Shown here piece after piece: positions 27,201 through 34,265 of a stretch of 64,000 nucleotides of DNA. Source of the DNA: RGIG5579 sp045541915 (GTDB lineage: Bacteria > Bacillota > Clostridia > Oscillospirales > SIG627); contig JAZQJZ010000036.1 of the NCBI GenBank assembly GCA_045541915.1, positions 1-64,000 on the forward strand, given 5' to 3'. The notes below the pieces were generated by a model that ran no database searches, was not told the DNA's origin, and worked only from the letters and a program-made list of their open reading frames with translations. Numbering within the stretch: position 1 is the first letter of the stretch; every line of letters starts with the position of its first letter. The position numbers and the translations under genes were made by a program.

Positions 27201-27369
27201 AGTTCAACAGCTCGCGAATCTCACTGAGTTTGTCTTCCTTCTCGGCGGTGGTCTCCTGTTCGGCGTTGCCATCTGCTTCTTCTGCAAAAACAGCAGTGCC
27301 AAAGCAAGAAAATACCATCAAAAAAGCGAGCAGGAAAACAAGCGTTTTTGACAGAAATTTCTTCATCAT
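24205..27369 (-). CDS. Very large extracellular solute-binding protein with N-terminal carbohydrate-binding-like modules
   Basis: 1054 residues, more than twice the usual 400-450 for sugar-binding proteins. Signal peptide 1-29 (no lipobox cysteine at the cleavage site). The N-terminal half holds two beta-rich regions resembling CBM6/35-type jelly rolls (around VVWDFAVKKSGNYHIAITY and WISWKFEVQKDGFYTFSP) with an Asp-rich calcium-loop-like DGDGDGKTD at 138-146. The C-terminal half (from about residue 590) is a family 1 solute-binding domain (ARIEVWTTSGRD, LFYRSDILLQLGLTIPETW, AAWKFMKWWVS). First gene of the operon, with AGGAGG before the ATG and a good promoter. It probably captures oligosaccharide at the surface. 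Confidence 0.88.
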   Translation of the reverse strand: MMKKFLSKTLVFLLAFLMVFSCFGTAVFAEEADGNAEQETTAEKEDKLSEIRELLNSSEYFEYRELYKDAANGEDDLVLKGSEYNAEKSTATVYTDQYLGEEDVILVSELGDVVWDFAVKKSGNYHIAITYAPIVEYDGDGDGKTDLFGNAATIKRALLLDGTYPFKQSRYIELSRVWADELFAEGSNDRGFVLDNDGSEIKPNKYENPEWRTMLASDSTGYVTEPFLYYIEAGTTHTLSLAEVQEVCAIKEIHIYYDDSSVTYEEYLKAHEGKADNAADAEITVIETEVSHRTSSNIIYPLYDRSSASTSPQSAYNIFLNSIGGEKWQTAGQWISWKFEVQKDGFYTFSPRFLQSFAEGMYVTREMKIDGVTPYEEAGQLRFKYSDEWQLLPFTDGVIDETTGQERALEFYLTAGEHELEMWVVLGDMAQILNDVEICLANVNEYYLEILMLTGSEPDEYRDYQFSRLMPDVLKGMGAEAKKLNDIAAELAAINGKGSDSVTLENVALLLDRMSKDEDLIAPNFSELKDYIGNLGTWIMTARNQPLQFDYILVSPTAKVKEEGHEKFVEKAGFEAEASFFGALAYEFEQFMMSWISDYSSYGVRTAEGSEDFARIEVWTTSGRDQSTIMRSIVSDTFTRQHNIAVDLKLVAGGSLMPATLSGTGPDINMSMGSPTIINYAIRSAINPINPAGYEIDEDDTEEEKAHKLKCQEIFSDYDQVVSWFDDAATIPLELYGISYGLPETESFSMLFYRSDILLQLGLTIPETWGDVYDMLPTLQTNNLDFGYHESTAGLLIMLYQRGEQLYSRAREDDPTGLTEGMAINLDSNVALETFKEMCELYTMYGFPYSYSFANRFRTGEMPIGVQGYTTYSQLTIFAPELRGLWGFTVLPGTVRTDENGNTYVDHTADTNVSAIVMMSDCVEIEAAWKFMKWWVSAESQSTYGQEYYALLGASGQYATANLEALYAMSWTADERKEIQNQFEWLQATPEMPGSYIVSRYVEFAFLAAYNDSEDPVESMLEYIDAINGELTRKRAEFDLPTLDNYETYFSENA

Positions 27370-27404
27370 ACAAAATTCCTCCTAAGTCATGTGTATGTAG
27401 TGTA

Positions 27405-27433
27405 ATTCTAACATAATGATTTTTCTTTGTCAA
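27405..27433 (-). promoter_or_regulatory. Promoter of the seven-gene ABC/DUF5696 operon
   Basis: On the minus strand TTGACA (27428-27433), 17-bp spacer, TAGAAT (27405-27410), 36 bp before the start codon. Confidence 0.85.
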
Positions 27434-27730
27434 GGCGCGAAAATACGCGGAAAATCGGCACTTTTGAGGCCTTTTTCAAAGCATTTTTTGTGCTTTTTCT
27501 TGTGTTTTGTGAAGGTTCCGTGAATTATTCTCTTTTCAAAAATGCACAAAAACTGACAAAAAAATATATTCACACTTTAGAAAAATCATATTTTTATTGG
27601 AATTACGGTACTTTTTCGTTTCCTTTTTGTTTCAATGTTATATTTTTATATATTATTTTTTTCATCATATTTTGTTTATAATTTATATTTCCCTTCTTTT
27701 TCGACTGTTTTCCGCTCTTTTTTTAAAACG
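27434..27730. other. AT-rich gap without a recognisable gene
   Basis: About 300 bases of very AT-rich sequence between the operon promoter and the mnmA terminator. Open frames here give only Phe/Ile/Tyr-rich translations without ribosome sites. I see no RNA gene, repeat or operator. Confidence 0.6.
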
Positions 27731-27771
27731 AAAAAAACGAAGAAATCTCACAACTTTCGTTGTGAGATTTC
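27731..27771 (-). terminator. Intrinsic terminator of rnhA-mnmA
   Basis: A 13-bp stem GAAATCTCACAAC / GTTGTGAGATTTC with a 4-base loop, followed on the minus strand by TTCGTTTTTTT; about 75 bp after the mnmA stop. Confidence 0.85.
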
Positions 27772-27845
27772 ACCAAAACATTCTTTTTAATTTCGGCGTT
27801 TTGTACATCATCTTTTTTTGTCGAAAAATGGACAAAAACAGATTC

Positions 27846-28865
27846 TTATTCCTCTATAATTCCTCCGAAAAGGAGTTTTTCTCCCTGATAAAACACAGCT
27901 GACTGACCGGGAGCGAAGCGCTTGGTAGGCTCCTTCGGATACGCAAAAACCTCTCTGCCTTGGAACCGGATCCGGCACAAAATCGGTTTGCCGCGATGCC
28001 TCCCCTTCATCCAGATTTCCTCTGTTGGCACCTCTTTTTTCAAGTTCGAAACAAAGTGAAGAGAGCCGATCCGAAAGCAGTCGGTCAGCAGATCCTCCTG
28101 CACGCCTAACACCACTTCTCCCTTTTCCGGGCGTAATTCTGTAACAAAATAGCGTTCTCCCATGGCAACGCCAAGACCCCTTCTCTGTCCGATGGTGTAG
28201 GAGGAGATGCCACTGTGTTTCCCCAGGATCTTCCCTTCCCGGTCCACAAAATGACCGGGCGGTGTTTCCCCTCCGTTTTTCTTCACAAAGCCCTTGGTGT
28301 CTCCGTCCGGAATAAAGCAGATCTCCATGCTTTCTCTTTCTCCCGGCAAAATCAAGCCGGATGCGTAGCGACGAACCGTCTCCTTTTCCAAGCCCTCCAG
28401 GGGAAATATCAGCCGCGAGAGCTGCTTTTGCGTCAAGCGCCACAAAAAATAGCTTTGATCCTTATTTTCATCGGCCCCTCGCCATAGCTGATATCGACCG
28501 TTCTCTCCCTTCAGAATACGGGCATAGTGACCTGTCGCCACCATTTCGATCCCCAGCCGATCCGCCTCCTGTAAGAGAGATGCAATTTTCATATTTCGGT
28601 TACATTCCACACAAGGATTCGGGGTTCTACCCGTCCGATAACTCTCCACAAACGGAGCGATGACTTTTTTTTCAAAGCTTTTTTGACGGTTCACCACAGA
28701 AAAGGGGATTTCCAGTTTTCGGGCGACCTCCCGGGCTTGGGAGGAATCCGACCCGGGGCAGAAGGAAAGATAGGCTCCAAAAACCCGATAGCCCTGTTCC
28801 AAAAGGATCTTTGCCACAGCCGCACTGTCTACGCCGCCGGAAAGGCCAACCAGAACTGTTTTCAT
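27846..28865 (-). CDS. mnmA: tRNA 2-thiouridine(34) synthase MnmA
   Basis: ATP-dependent enzyme that thiolates uridine 34 of Lys, Glu and Gln tRNAs. The PP-loop motif SGGVDS is at residues 9-14, the catalytic cysteine is Cys85 in PNPCVECN, and the second one is in MEICFIPDG. GHYARI and QSYFLWRL are also family hallmarks. 339 residues, within the family's range (about 360). The ATG at 28865 gives the conserved MKTVLVGLSGG start after an AGGAAA site; upstream codons are not conserved-looking. It is 11 bp downstream of rnhA. Confidence 0.95.
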   Translation of the reverse strand: MKTVLVGLSGGVDSAAVAKILLEQGYRVFGAYLSFCPGSDSSQAREVARKLEIPFSVVNRQKSFEKKVIAPFVESYRTGRTPNPCVECNRNMKIASLLQEADRLGIEMVATGHYARILKGENGRYQLWRGADENKDQSYFLWRLTQKQLSRLIFPLEGLEKETVRRYASGLILPGERESMEICFIPDGDTKGFVKKNGGETPPGHFVDREGKILGKHSGISSYTIGQRRGLGVAMGERYFVTELRPEKGEVVLGVQEDLLTDCFRIGSLHFVSNLKKEVPTEEIWMKGRHRGKPILCRIRFQGREVFAYPKEPTKRFAPGQSAVFYQGEKLLFGGIIEE

Positions 28866-28876
28866 TTCTTGTTTCC

Positions 28877-29320
28877 TCACTTTTCCCCAAAACGCTGGGA
28901 TTCTTGAACCGCCACGGCATCGCAACGCTCGTTATAAGGGTGTCCTGCATGACCACGAATCCAAGTAAACGAAACCTGGTGTGTGTTCAAAAGGGGAACA
29001 AGCTTTTGCCAAAGCTCCACATTTAAAACCGACTTACGATCCGCTTTTTTCCAGCCTTTTGCTTGCCAGGAAGAGAGCCAGCCCTTTTCCACTGCATCCA
29101 CCACATACTTGGAATCGCTGACCACCCGAACCCGACAAGGCTCCTTCAAAGCTTCAAGGGCAACAATCACCGCCAAAAGCTCCATGCGATTGTTGGTGGT
29201 TTCTTTTTCTCCGCCGGAAAGGCATTTTTCCTTCCCTTGATATTCCAAAATGGCGCAAAAGCCTCCGGGGCCGGGATTTCCCGAGCAAGCACCGTCGGTA
29301 TATACATTTACCTCTTTCAC
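28877..29320 (-). CDS. rnhA: Ribonuclease HI
   Basis: Cleaves RNA in RNA-DNA hybrids. All four acidic catalytic residues are visible: Asp9 (YTDGACSGNPGPGG), Glu47 (NNRMELLAV), Asp69 (SDSKYVVDA) and a late Asp (NERCDAVA). The 147-residue length is normal. The start codon is GTG, 8-9 bases after AAAGGAG. Probably transcribed with mnmA from a promoter near 29349-29376. Confidence 0.96.
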   Translation of the reverse strand: MKEVNVYTDGACSGNPGPGGFCAILEYQGKEKCLSGGEKETTNNRMELLAVIVALEALKEPCRVRVVSDSKYVVDAVEKGWLSSWQAKGWKKADRKSVLNVELWQKLVPLLNTHQVSFTWIRGHAGHPYNERCDAVAVQESQRFGEK

Positions 29321-29348
29321 TTGGGTCGCTCCTTTTTAAGATATTTCC

Positions 29349-29376
29349 ATTATACACGTTTTTTCACCCAGTGAAA
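29349..29376 (-). promoter_or_regulatory. Candidate promoter of rnhA-mnmA
   Basis: On the minus strand a consensus TATAAT (29349-29354) lies 28 bp before the GTG. The -35 region is weak (TTTCAC with a 16-bp spacer). Confidence 0.55.
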
Positions 29377-29387
29377 AGGATTTTTAG

Positions 29388-29423
29388 AAAAAAAGACACC
29401 TTCATCAAACGAAAGTGTCTTTT
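29388..29423 (-). terminator. Intrinsic terminator after the MFS remnant
   Basis: AAAAGACAC / GTGTCTTTT with an inner TTC/GAA pair in the loop and a T-tract on the minus strand (GTGTCTTTTTTTC). Confidence 0.8.
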
Positions 29424-29446
29424 CTCTTATCATATTCATCATAGGG

Positions 29447-29723
29447 TTATGCTTTTGTGGAAGCTGAGCGTGCGAGCTCTGCTTCTTTTTTCTCATCCAA
29501 TGCCACCAGCTTGAACAAAACCGGAAATAAAGGTGGACAGCATGCCAAAAAGGCCCTTTGCACTAACCGGAATAGAAAACTCTCCCCGACTGATCCCCAG
29601 TGCCTCGCTGACGGGAATCGTATGGAGATTAGCGAAGGTATTTCCCAAACCGCCATATACAAACAGCTGCAGCAAAACAACCGCAACAATGATCCAATGA
29701 TAGTGCTTTTTCAAAAAGCCCAT
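29447..29723 (-). pseudogene. Remnant of a major facilitator transporter
   Basis: The first frame (29493-29723), after a good ribosome site (GAGGTG), encodes the start of an MFS carrier: a basic N-terminus, first helix IIVAVVLLQLFVYGGLGNTF, then a loop with SEALGISRGEFSIP and the beginning of helix 2, before stopping after 76 residues. A second frame overlapping its end yields DEKKEAELARSASTKA and a stop, which looks like the cytoplasmic tail of such a carrier. The simplest reading is a large internal deletion that joined both ends out of frame. It retains its terminator. Confidence 0.6.
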
Positions 29724-29812
29724 TTTTTCACCTCATTTCCAAAACAAACTCATTCTAACACCATTTATCCTTTTTTGCAACATTCTGGATTTTTTTGCAA
29801 TTGTTTACAAAA

Positions 29813-29840
29813 TGCCCAGCCTCTTGTGGGAGGCTGGGCA
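29813..29840 (-). terminator. Intrinsic terminator of the phage head-like gene block
   Basis: TGCCCAGCCTC / GAGGCTGGGCA with a 6-base loop, directly after the last gene of the block; minus-strand run ATTTTG follows. Confidence 0.8.
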
Positions 29841-29844
29841 AAGA

Positions 29845-30804
29845 TCAATCCTCTATATACCCGAGGCTCTTTCCGTAAAGGTACATTTCATACCGGTACT
29901 GTAAGGAAAGATGGGTGTCCTGTATGATGGCGCTGATGGTCTGAAGAATGGCCTTGCGGTCCTCCACGCTATATCCCTTTTTCGGATAATATCGGGTGTT
30001 TTCCTTGACGATCTCTTTCACGTATTCATAAGGACTCTTATCCGGGGTAATCCCCTGATTCTCTTTTTTTTCGGCGGAATCGGCTGCCGCTTGCGCAGCC
30101 GCCTTGATTCGTTCCAGCTCTAGCTTTTCGCTGGCGATCTTGTTTTCAAAGGCTTGCTGCTCCTTCTCCCTTGCGATCGCTTCTTGCTGAAGCAATGCAG
30201 CACGTTCCGCCTGCTCCTTTTCCCAAAGGAACCTTTCCTGATCCAGCGCACTGGCCTTTTGCGCCTGCTCCTTTTCAAAGGCAAGCTTTTCCTGAGCCAG
30301 AGCGTTTTCCTTTTCTGTTTGTTCCTTTTCCCAAGCAAATTCCTCTTGCTTGGCTTGGTAGGAACGGTCCTGATTCTCCTGGTCTCGGATCGCCTCCATC
30401 ATTTTCGTTTGAAACTGGTTGGCCTCCGACTGTGCAGCGGAAGAATACTTTGCCTCAACCTCTTCCTTCTGGCTGACAAGGGCATTTTTATCCTTTGCCT
30501 TCTGTACCGCCAGATCGCTGAGCGCACCGGCTCGTGAGGCATTGGAGGCGATGGTCGCGTGAACCGTCTCTCCGCTTCTTACATAGCCGCTGTCTGCCAT
30601 TTTTTCCAAGGTATTCTTTAAATCGATCTTGGCTCTGGCAGAGGCCTGATTGGCGGCATTGTCGTAGTCAGTATCCAATTCCTTGATCTTCCGATCAAAG
30701 CTTTGACCGGAGGACTGTATCAGAGTCTGATATTTGGAATAAATTTGAGCCGTCCCTTCCTCCAGACGCTTTAAAAGCGTACTTGTCAGATCCTTGATTG
30801 CCAT
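29845..30804 (-). CDS. Long coiled-coil protein at the end of the phage head-like block
   Basis: 319 residues. The middle (about 125-250) is an almost uninterrupted charged helix of EKEQ/AxxQE repeats with an 11-12 residue period (KEQTEKENALAQEKLAFEKEQ and similar), flanked by alpha-helical ends. There is no signal or membrane segment. In phage P22 the position after the gp10-type gene is occupied by gp26, a trimeric coiled-coil tail needle, which would suit this gene, but no sequence similarity can be claimed. It could equally be an ejection-type or new structural protein. 23 bp after the upstream gene. Confidence 0.6.
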   Translation of the reverse strand: MAIKDLTSTLLKRLEEGTAQIYSKYQTLIQSSGQSFDRKIKELDTDYDNAANQASARAKIDLKNTLEKMADSGYVRSGETVHATIASNASRAGALSDLAVQKAKDKNALVSQKEEVEAKYSSAAQSEANQFQTKMMEAIRDQENQDRSYQAKQEEFAWEKEQTEKENALAQEKLAFEKEQAQKASALDQERFLWEKEQAERAALLQQEAIAREKEQQAFENKIASEKLELERIKAAAQAAADSAEKKENQGITPDKSPYEYVKEIVKENTRYYPKKGYSVEDRKAILQTISAIIQDTHLSLQYRYEMYLYGKSLGYIED

Positions 30805-30827
30805 ATGTTCTCCTTTGCAAATTCAAA

Positions 30828-32531
30828 TCATGTTTTGGTGATACGGCCGGAAAGACGAATCCCGCGCAAGCGAAATGGGGTGTCCCCTACCGTGGAAAGC
30901 CTGATTTTCAGCAGATGGACCCTGCGCATAGGAAGTCGGACGAATCCGGTGGACAGTTCCTTACCCTCTGGCAAATCCAGAGTAATCCGGGCAGATTGTT
31001 CCCCATTCTCCTCTGAGAATACCATTTCTGTTTCCACCTTTCCCTCTGCTTCCCCCAGAAGAGTAAATCCAAACAGATTCTTTTCCTTTGCCGCATCGGA
31101 AAAATCAAGTGTTCCCGATTCCCAATGAGCCGGAATCTCTCTTCCCTCATCCAGAGTTCCCTCCACCCGAAAAACCACCTTTTCCGTGTAGAAATACAGG
31201 TCCGTTCCCACTTCATAAAAGCCCTTCACTTCGGGCAATTCATAATAATAGAACAGATCCAGCTTTCCGTTGTAAACATATACGCGATCACCGAAACACA
31301 CAAATAGCTCCGAAGTCGCCTTGCGATGAAATAAAACGGCATCAGAAGCCTTTTCCTTCTGCAAAGCGCGAGCAATGGGATCGGAGAAGCACTGGGCATT
31401 TCTTTCATCCCGTATATTGGTGGAGATCCACCGGAAAAGCCCTGCATCGGTCAGGGTGATAGGAGAATTGTCCATCAAAAGAGCCTGTCCCTGGGGCGCG
31501 CAGCCCCGGTCATCGGACAAGGGCAAAATGGGAAATGCCGCCACCAGCTTTCCTCCCTCACCGGTAATGTATTCCAAATAGGAATAATAGGCGGCATTTT
31601 CCGTAAAGATCAGCTGCCGATCATAGTGACGCAAAATGGAGGTAATGGGCGCACCGGTTCCCACCAGAGAGTAACCCAATTCCGGAAAATAGGAGAATGA
31701 CGGCTTTCCGTCCACCACCCCGCTGTGATAACGGACGGCCGGGGTATCCCGGTTGCCGTAAAGGAACACACGGGTGTCATTGGCACCGCCAAAGCTCACA
31801 GCAAAGCGGCAGTTGAAAATTCGATCCGATGCCGACTCCCCTTGCATTTCCATAACCACTTCCATGGTATCAATTCCCTTTTCCGGTGCCGTTTTCATGA
31901 CAAGTTTTCCCTTTTCTCCGTCCCAGGAATACTGATCCGGACTGATAACCGTTTCATTCAAGGTCACCTGTTGGACCCCGGCAAGAGAAGTGATCACCGG
32001 GGTAAAATCAGTGGAAACCCCATCCGGAGAAAACCGTTGCCGAATTTTTTGGGTCAGAAGGTTCGGTTCTTCAAACATAGTACCGGCACCATCAGGACTG
32101 GTGGAAATCATCACAAGGGGAATGTGAGGGGTGATTTCCGAAACCTTCTGTCCGTCGTATCGACGGATTCCGTTACCGGTCAAAAGATACAGACCGTCAT
32201 AAAACGAGACAAAATGGATCCTCTCCTCTCCGGGAACCTCTCCCGGTACCATAAAAAGATGTTCAAATCCATTTTTCGAGGCGAAAAGCTGATTGCCGAT
32301 CACCACGGCAAAGCGCTCTTCTCCTGCCACCTCTCCCGTCCAGACACCCCTCAAAACCGCTCCGGCGGCATACACGGCAGCATAGCCCTCTCTTTTTTGC
32401 AGTTGTCCCCCTTGCGTTACCTTTAAATTGAGCATATCCCGGCTGGCTCCCAGGGGAAGCGCCGAAGAATCATCCAGGGAATCGGAAAGGCCCAAGAAAC
32501 GGTCCAGTGAAAAATGAAAATCCTTTGCCAT
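30828..32531 (-). CDS. Phage tail-hub/head-stabilisation-like protein (P22 gp10 position)
   Basis: 567 residues, beta-rich, no signal peptide. The beginning (RFLGLSDSLDDSS..LPLGASRDMLNLKVTQGGQLQKREGY) matches the pattern of podovirus hub/stabilisation proteins, which open with ordered loops listing non-padded segments and then form propeller-like repeats. Position after the adaptor gene, with 8 bp between them, corresponds to gp10 of P22. The reading frame is intact. Assignment rests on gene order and general pattern. Confidence 0.55.
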   Translation of the reverse strand: MAKDFHFSLDRFLGLSDSLDDSSALPLGASRDMLNLKVTQGGQLQKREGYAAVYAAGAVLRGVWTGEVAGEERFAVVIGNQLFASKNGFEHLFMVPGEVPGEERIHFVSFYDGLYLLTGNGIRRYDGQKVSEITPHIPLVMISTSPDGAGTMFEEPNLLTQKIRQRFSPDGVSTDFTPVITSLAGVQQVTLNETVISPDQYSWDGEKGKLVMKTAPEKGIDTMEVVMEMQGESASDRIFNCRFAVSFGGANDTRVFLYGNRDTPAVRYHSGVVDGKPSFSYFPELGYSLVGTGAPITSILRHYDRQLIFTENAAYYSYLEYITGEGGKLVAAFPILPLSDDRGCAPQGQALLMDNSPITLTDAGLFRWISTNIRDERNAQCFSDPIARALQKEKASDAVLFHRKATSELFVCFGDRVYVYNGKLDLFYYYELPEVKGFYEVGTDLYFYTEKVVFRVEGTLDEGREIPAHWESGTLDFSDAAKEKNLFGFTLLGEAEGKVETEMVFSEENGEQSARITLDLPEGKELSTGFVRLPMRRVHLLKIRLSTVGDTPFRLRGIRLSGRITKT

Positions 32532-32539
32532 ATTCCCTC

Positions 32540-32923
32540 CTAAATGCTCCGACGAATCTTATGCCGTTTTCCCCGGCGAAAAGTATGCCGCAGCATTTCC
32601 CGTTCCTGCTGATAAAGATTTCGGAAAAACAAGGCTCTGTCCGGTTCCTCTTCCTGGATCAAGAGGGCAGCAAGACCCATGGGAAGAAGGGACAGGGTGA
32701 TGGCATCCTCCATGCCGACCTCTTCTTCCAGAGAGTGTATTTGGAAAACAGAGGCCTGATCAAAGGGTTCCTTTCCCTTCATGGCAAGATCCAATTCCGA
32801 AAGCTCTGCAATCAAGCAATTGATCAGAGACGGCGCCCGTTCTTCAAAATCCTGGGTGTTGGCGCCATTTTTCTGTCCCAAAAGTGCAAGGCTTCTGGTA
32901 TAAATTTCATGCGCTGTTTTCAC
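32540..32923 (-). CDS. Head-to-tail adaptor-like protein (P22 gp4 position)
   Basis: 127 residues, all-helical, acidic, opening with TAHEIYTRSLALLGQ, which resembles the starts of phage gp4/gp6-type connector proteins. It lies between the coat protein gene and the gp10-like gene as in P22. A basic tail (RRGKRHKIRRSI) ends it. Assignment is mainly by context. Confidence 0.55.
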   Translation of the reverse strand: MKTAHEIYTRSLALLGQKNGANTQDFEERAPSLINCLIAELSELDLAMKGKEPFDQASVFQIHSLEEEVGMEDAITLSLLPMGLAALLIQEEEPDRALFFRNLYQQEREMLRHTFRRGKRHKIRRSI

Positions 32924-32954
32924 ACCTGTCTCCTTTCCGTGTCATCACAAACAA

Positions 32955-33791
32955 TTAGATTTCGGTCTCTTCTCCAGCTTTCAGCTTCAAGAAGACCATT
33001 TCCTTGGGGTATACGATCTTGGCGCCGTACAGATGAAGTCCCTTCACCGCATCCCCATGACGCAGTTCAGGCTCATAGGCCTTCACTGCGGAAACCTGCT
33101 CTGCAAAGGCAATGGCACGTCCGGTTCTGGCAATGCAGCGGAAGGTGCCGTCTTCCTCGGTGGCAATGTTGTTGCTCACATAGATATCAAAGCCCATAAA
33201 AGAGCCGATGTAGCCTCTGCCCAGGGCGTCCACGTTATCGGTGGAACGAAGCACCTTTGCCAGAACCAGCTTCTGTTCAATGGCGGGGGGTACTTCCAGA
33301 GAAACCTTTGCAGAATTGGGAACATTGTTTTCCATCAGAATTCTTCTGGCATCGGCAATGGTGCTGATGATGGAGGTGCTGGTGGTGTTACCGTTTTCCA
33401 ACACTGCCACGCTTTCATCGGTCAAGGAATACACATAGCGGTCTGCCACGTCGGAAAGAGCGCCGGAGGCCTCCTTCATAGCCGCCTGCATCAATCCCTT
33501 TTTGGACTGGGCCAGATCAATGGAATCCAAGAAGAAGTTAAATCCCTTGGCCTGGTCAATGATCAAGGTTCTTTCAGTATCGGAAAGCACCTCTGCCGCC
33601 GGCATATCCTCATTTTTGTTGTAATCAAACACCGTAACCGGGCCAATGCCGCAAATCTTTACGCGGTCGCCCTCGCCACGGATCTCGCCTTCAAATTCAC
33701 GGGAGCAAAGGCGAACTCCCACATAGTCTTTTTCCAGCTCGGTATAAAGGGTTTCACTCCAGAGCGTGGGGATAAAATTGGTAATAGCCAT
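32955..33791 (-). CDS. Phage-type major capsid (coat) protein
   Basis: 278 residues. Opening MAITNFIPTLWSETL, then REFEGEIRGEGDRVKI, DQAKGFNFFLDSIDLAQ and a C-terminal YVSNNIATEEDG with ARTGRAIAFAEQ are typical of HK97-fold coat proteins of the P22/gp5-like group annotated in many Clostridia prophages. It is smaller than P22 coat protein (430), without an obvious large inserted domain. Flanked upstream by the scaffold-like gene, downstream by the adaptor-like gene. Confidence 0.75.
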   Translation of the reverse strand: MAITNFIPTLWSETLYTELEKDYVGVRLCSREFEGEIRGEGDRVKICGIGPVTVFDYNKNEDMPAAEVLSDTERTLIIDQAKGFNFFLDSIDLAQSKKGLMQAAMKEASGALSDVADRYVYSLTDESVAVLENGNTTSTSIISTIADARRILMENNVPNSAKVSLEVPPAIEQKLVLAKVLRSTDNVDALGRGYIGSFMGFDIYVSNNIATEEDGTFRCIARTGRAIAFAEQVSAVKAYEPELRHGDAVKGLHLYGAKIVYPKEMVFLKLKAGEETEI

Positions 33792-33809
33792 ACTGTTTCC
33801 TTTCTCGTC

Positions 33810-34265
33810 TTAGTTCCACTTTTCCATGGAACGCAAGATCGCATCATAATGTTTTTTAATTTCACTGCGGCTCATTGCTTTTACCGCTTCGGGAGAGAAG
33901 TATTCTGCCTCGGTGCCGTCATGGCGGATGCGAGGCGGCGCACTTTTTTCATTTTTTTCGTTCACCTTGCGGATCTTCTCCTCCTGACGGAGCATTTTGA
34001 TGGAATACAGAGCATATGCCGCCGCAAGGCTTTCGCCCCCTTCCACCTGATCCCAGACCTCCTGGGGGATGTCCTCTGCTTTCACATCGGGAAACAGCTC
34101 GTGGAAAAGGGCAATGTCCTGTTCCATTTTTTCCTGCTCCGTTTTTCCGTCAGAGAGCTTTTTGGCCGAATGCTCCTGAATCTCGGCTTTTGTTTCTTCG
34201 CCTCCGGGAATCTCTTCTCGGGAAACTGCCTCCTTCAGGACCTCGTCCTTCTGGTTCTTTTTCAT
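33810..34265 (-). CDS. Scaffolding-like acidic protein
   Basis: 151 residues, strongly charged and predicted helical, with a proline/serine linker and a C-terminal basic-helical end (SRSEIKKHYDAILRSMEKWN). Position between portal and coat, composition and short helix-turn-helix-like end match phage scaffolding proteins, which guide shell assembly and then leave. The GTEAEYFSPEAVKAMS segment resembles those of annotated phage scaffolds. Starts inside the portal gene end (4-base overlap). Confidence 0.6.
   Translation of the reverse strand: MKKNQKDEVLKEAVSREEIPGGEETKAEIQEHSAKKLSDGKTEQEKMEQDIALFHELFPDVKAEDIPQEVWDQVEGGESLAAAYALYSIKMLRQEEKIRKVNEKNEKSAPPRIRHDGTEAEYFSPEAVKAMSRSEIKKHYDAILRSMEKWN

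Noticed and set aside
17178..27351. Very long open frames on the plus strand opposite the DUF5696, NHL and solute-binding genes (up to 732 codons)
   Set aside because: They are antisense shadows of well-recognised genes, have no ribosome sites, and their translations show no known domain.
27427..27902. Hydrophobic plus-strand frames in the AT-rich gap and over the mnmA terminator
   Set aside because: Phe/Tyr/Ile-rich translation is expected from AT-rich DNA; they lack ribosome sites and overlap the promoter and terminator.
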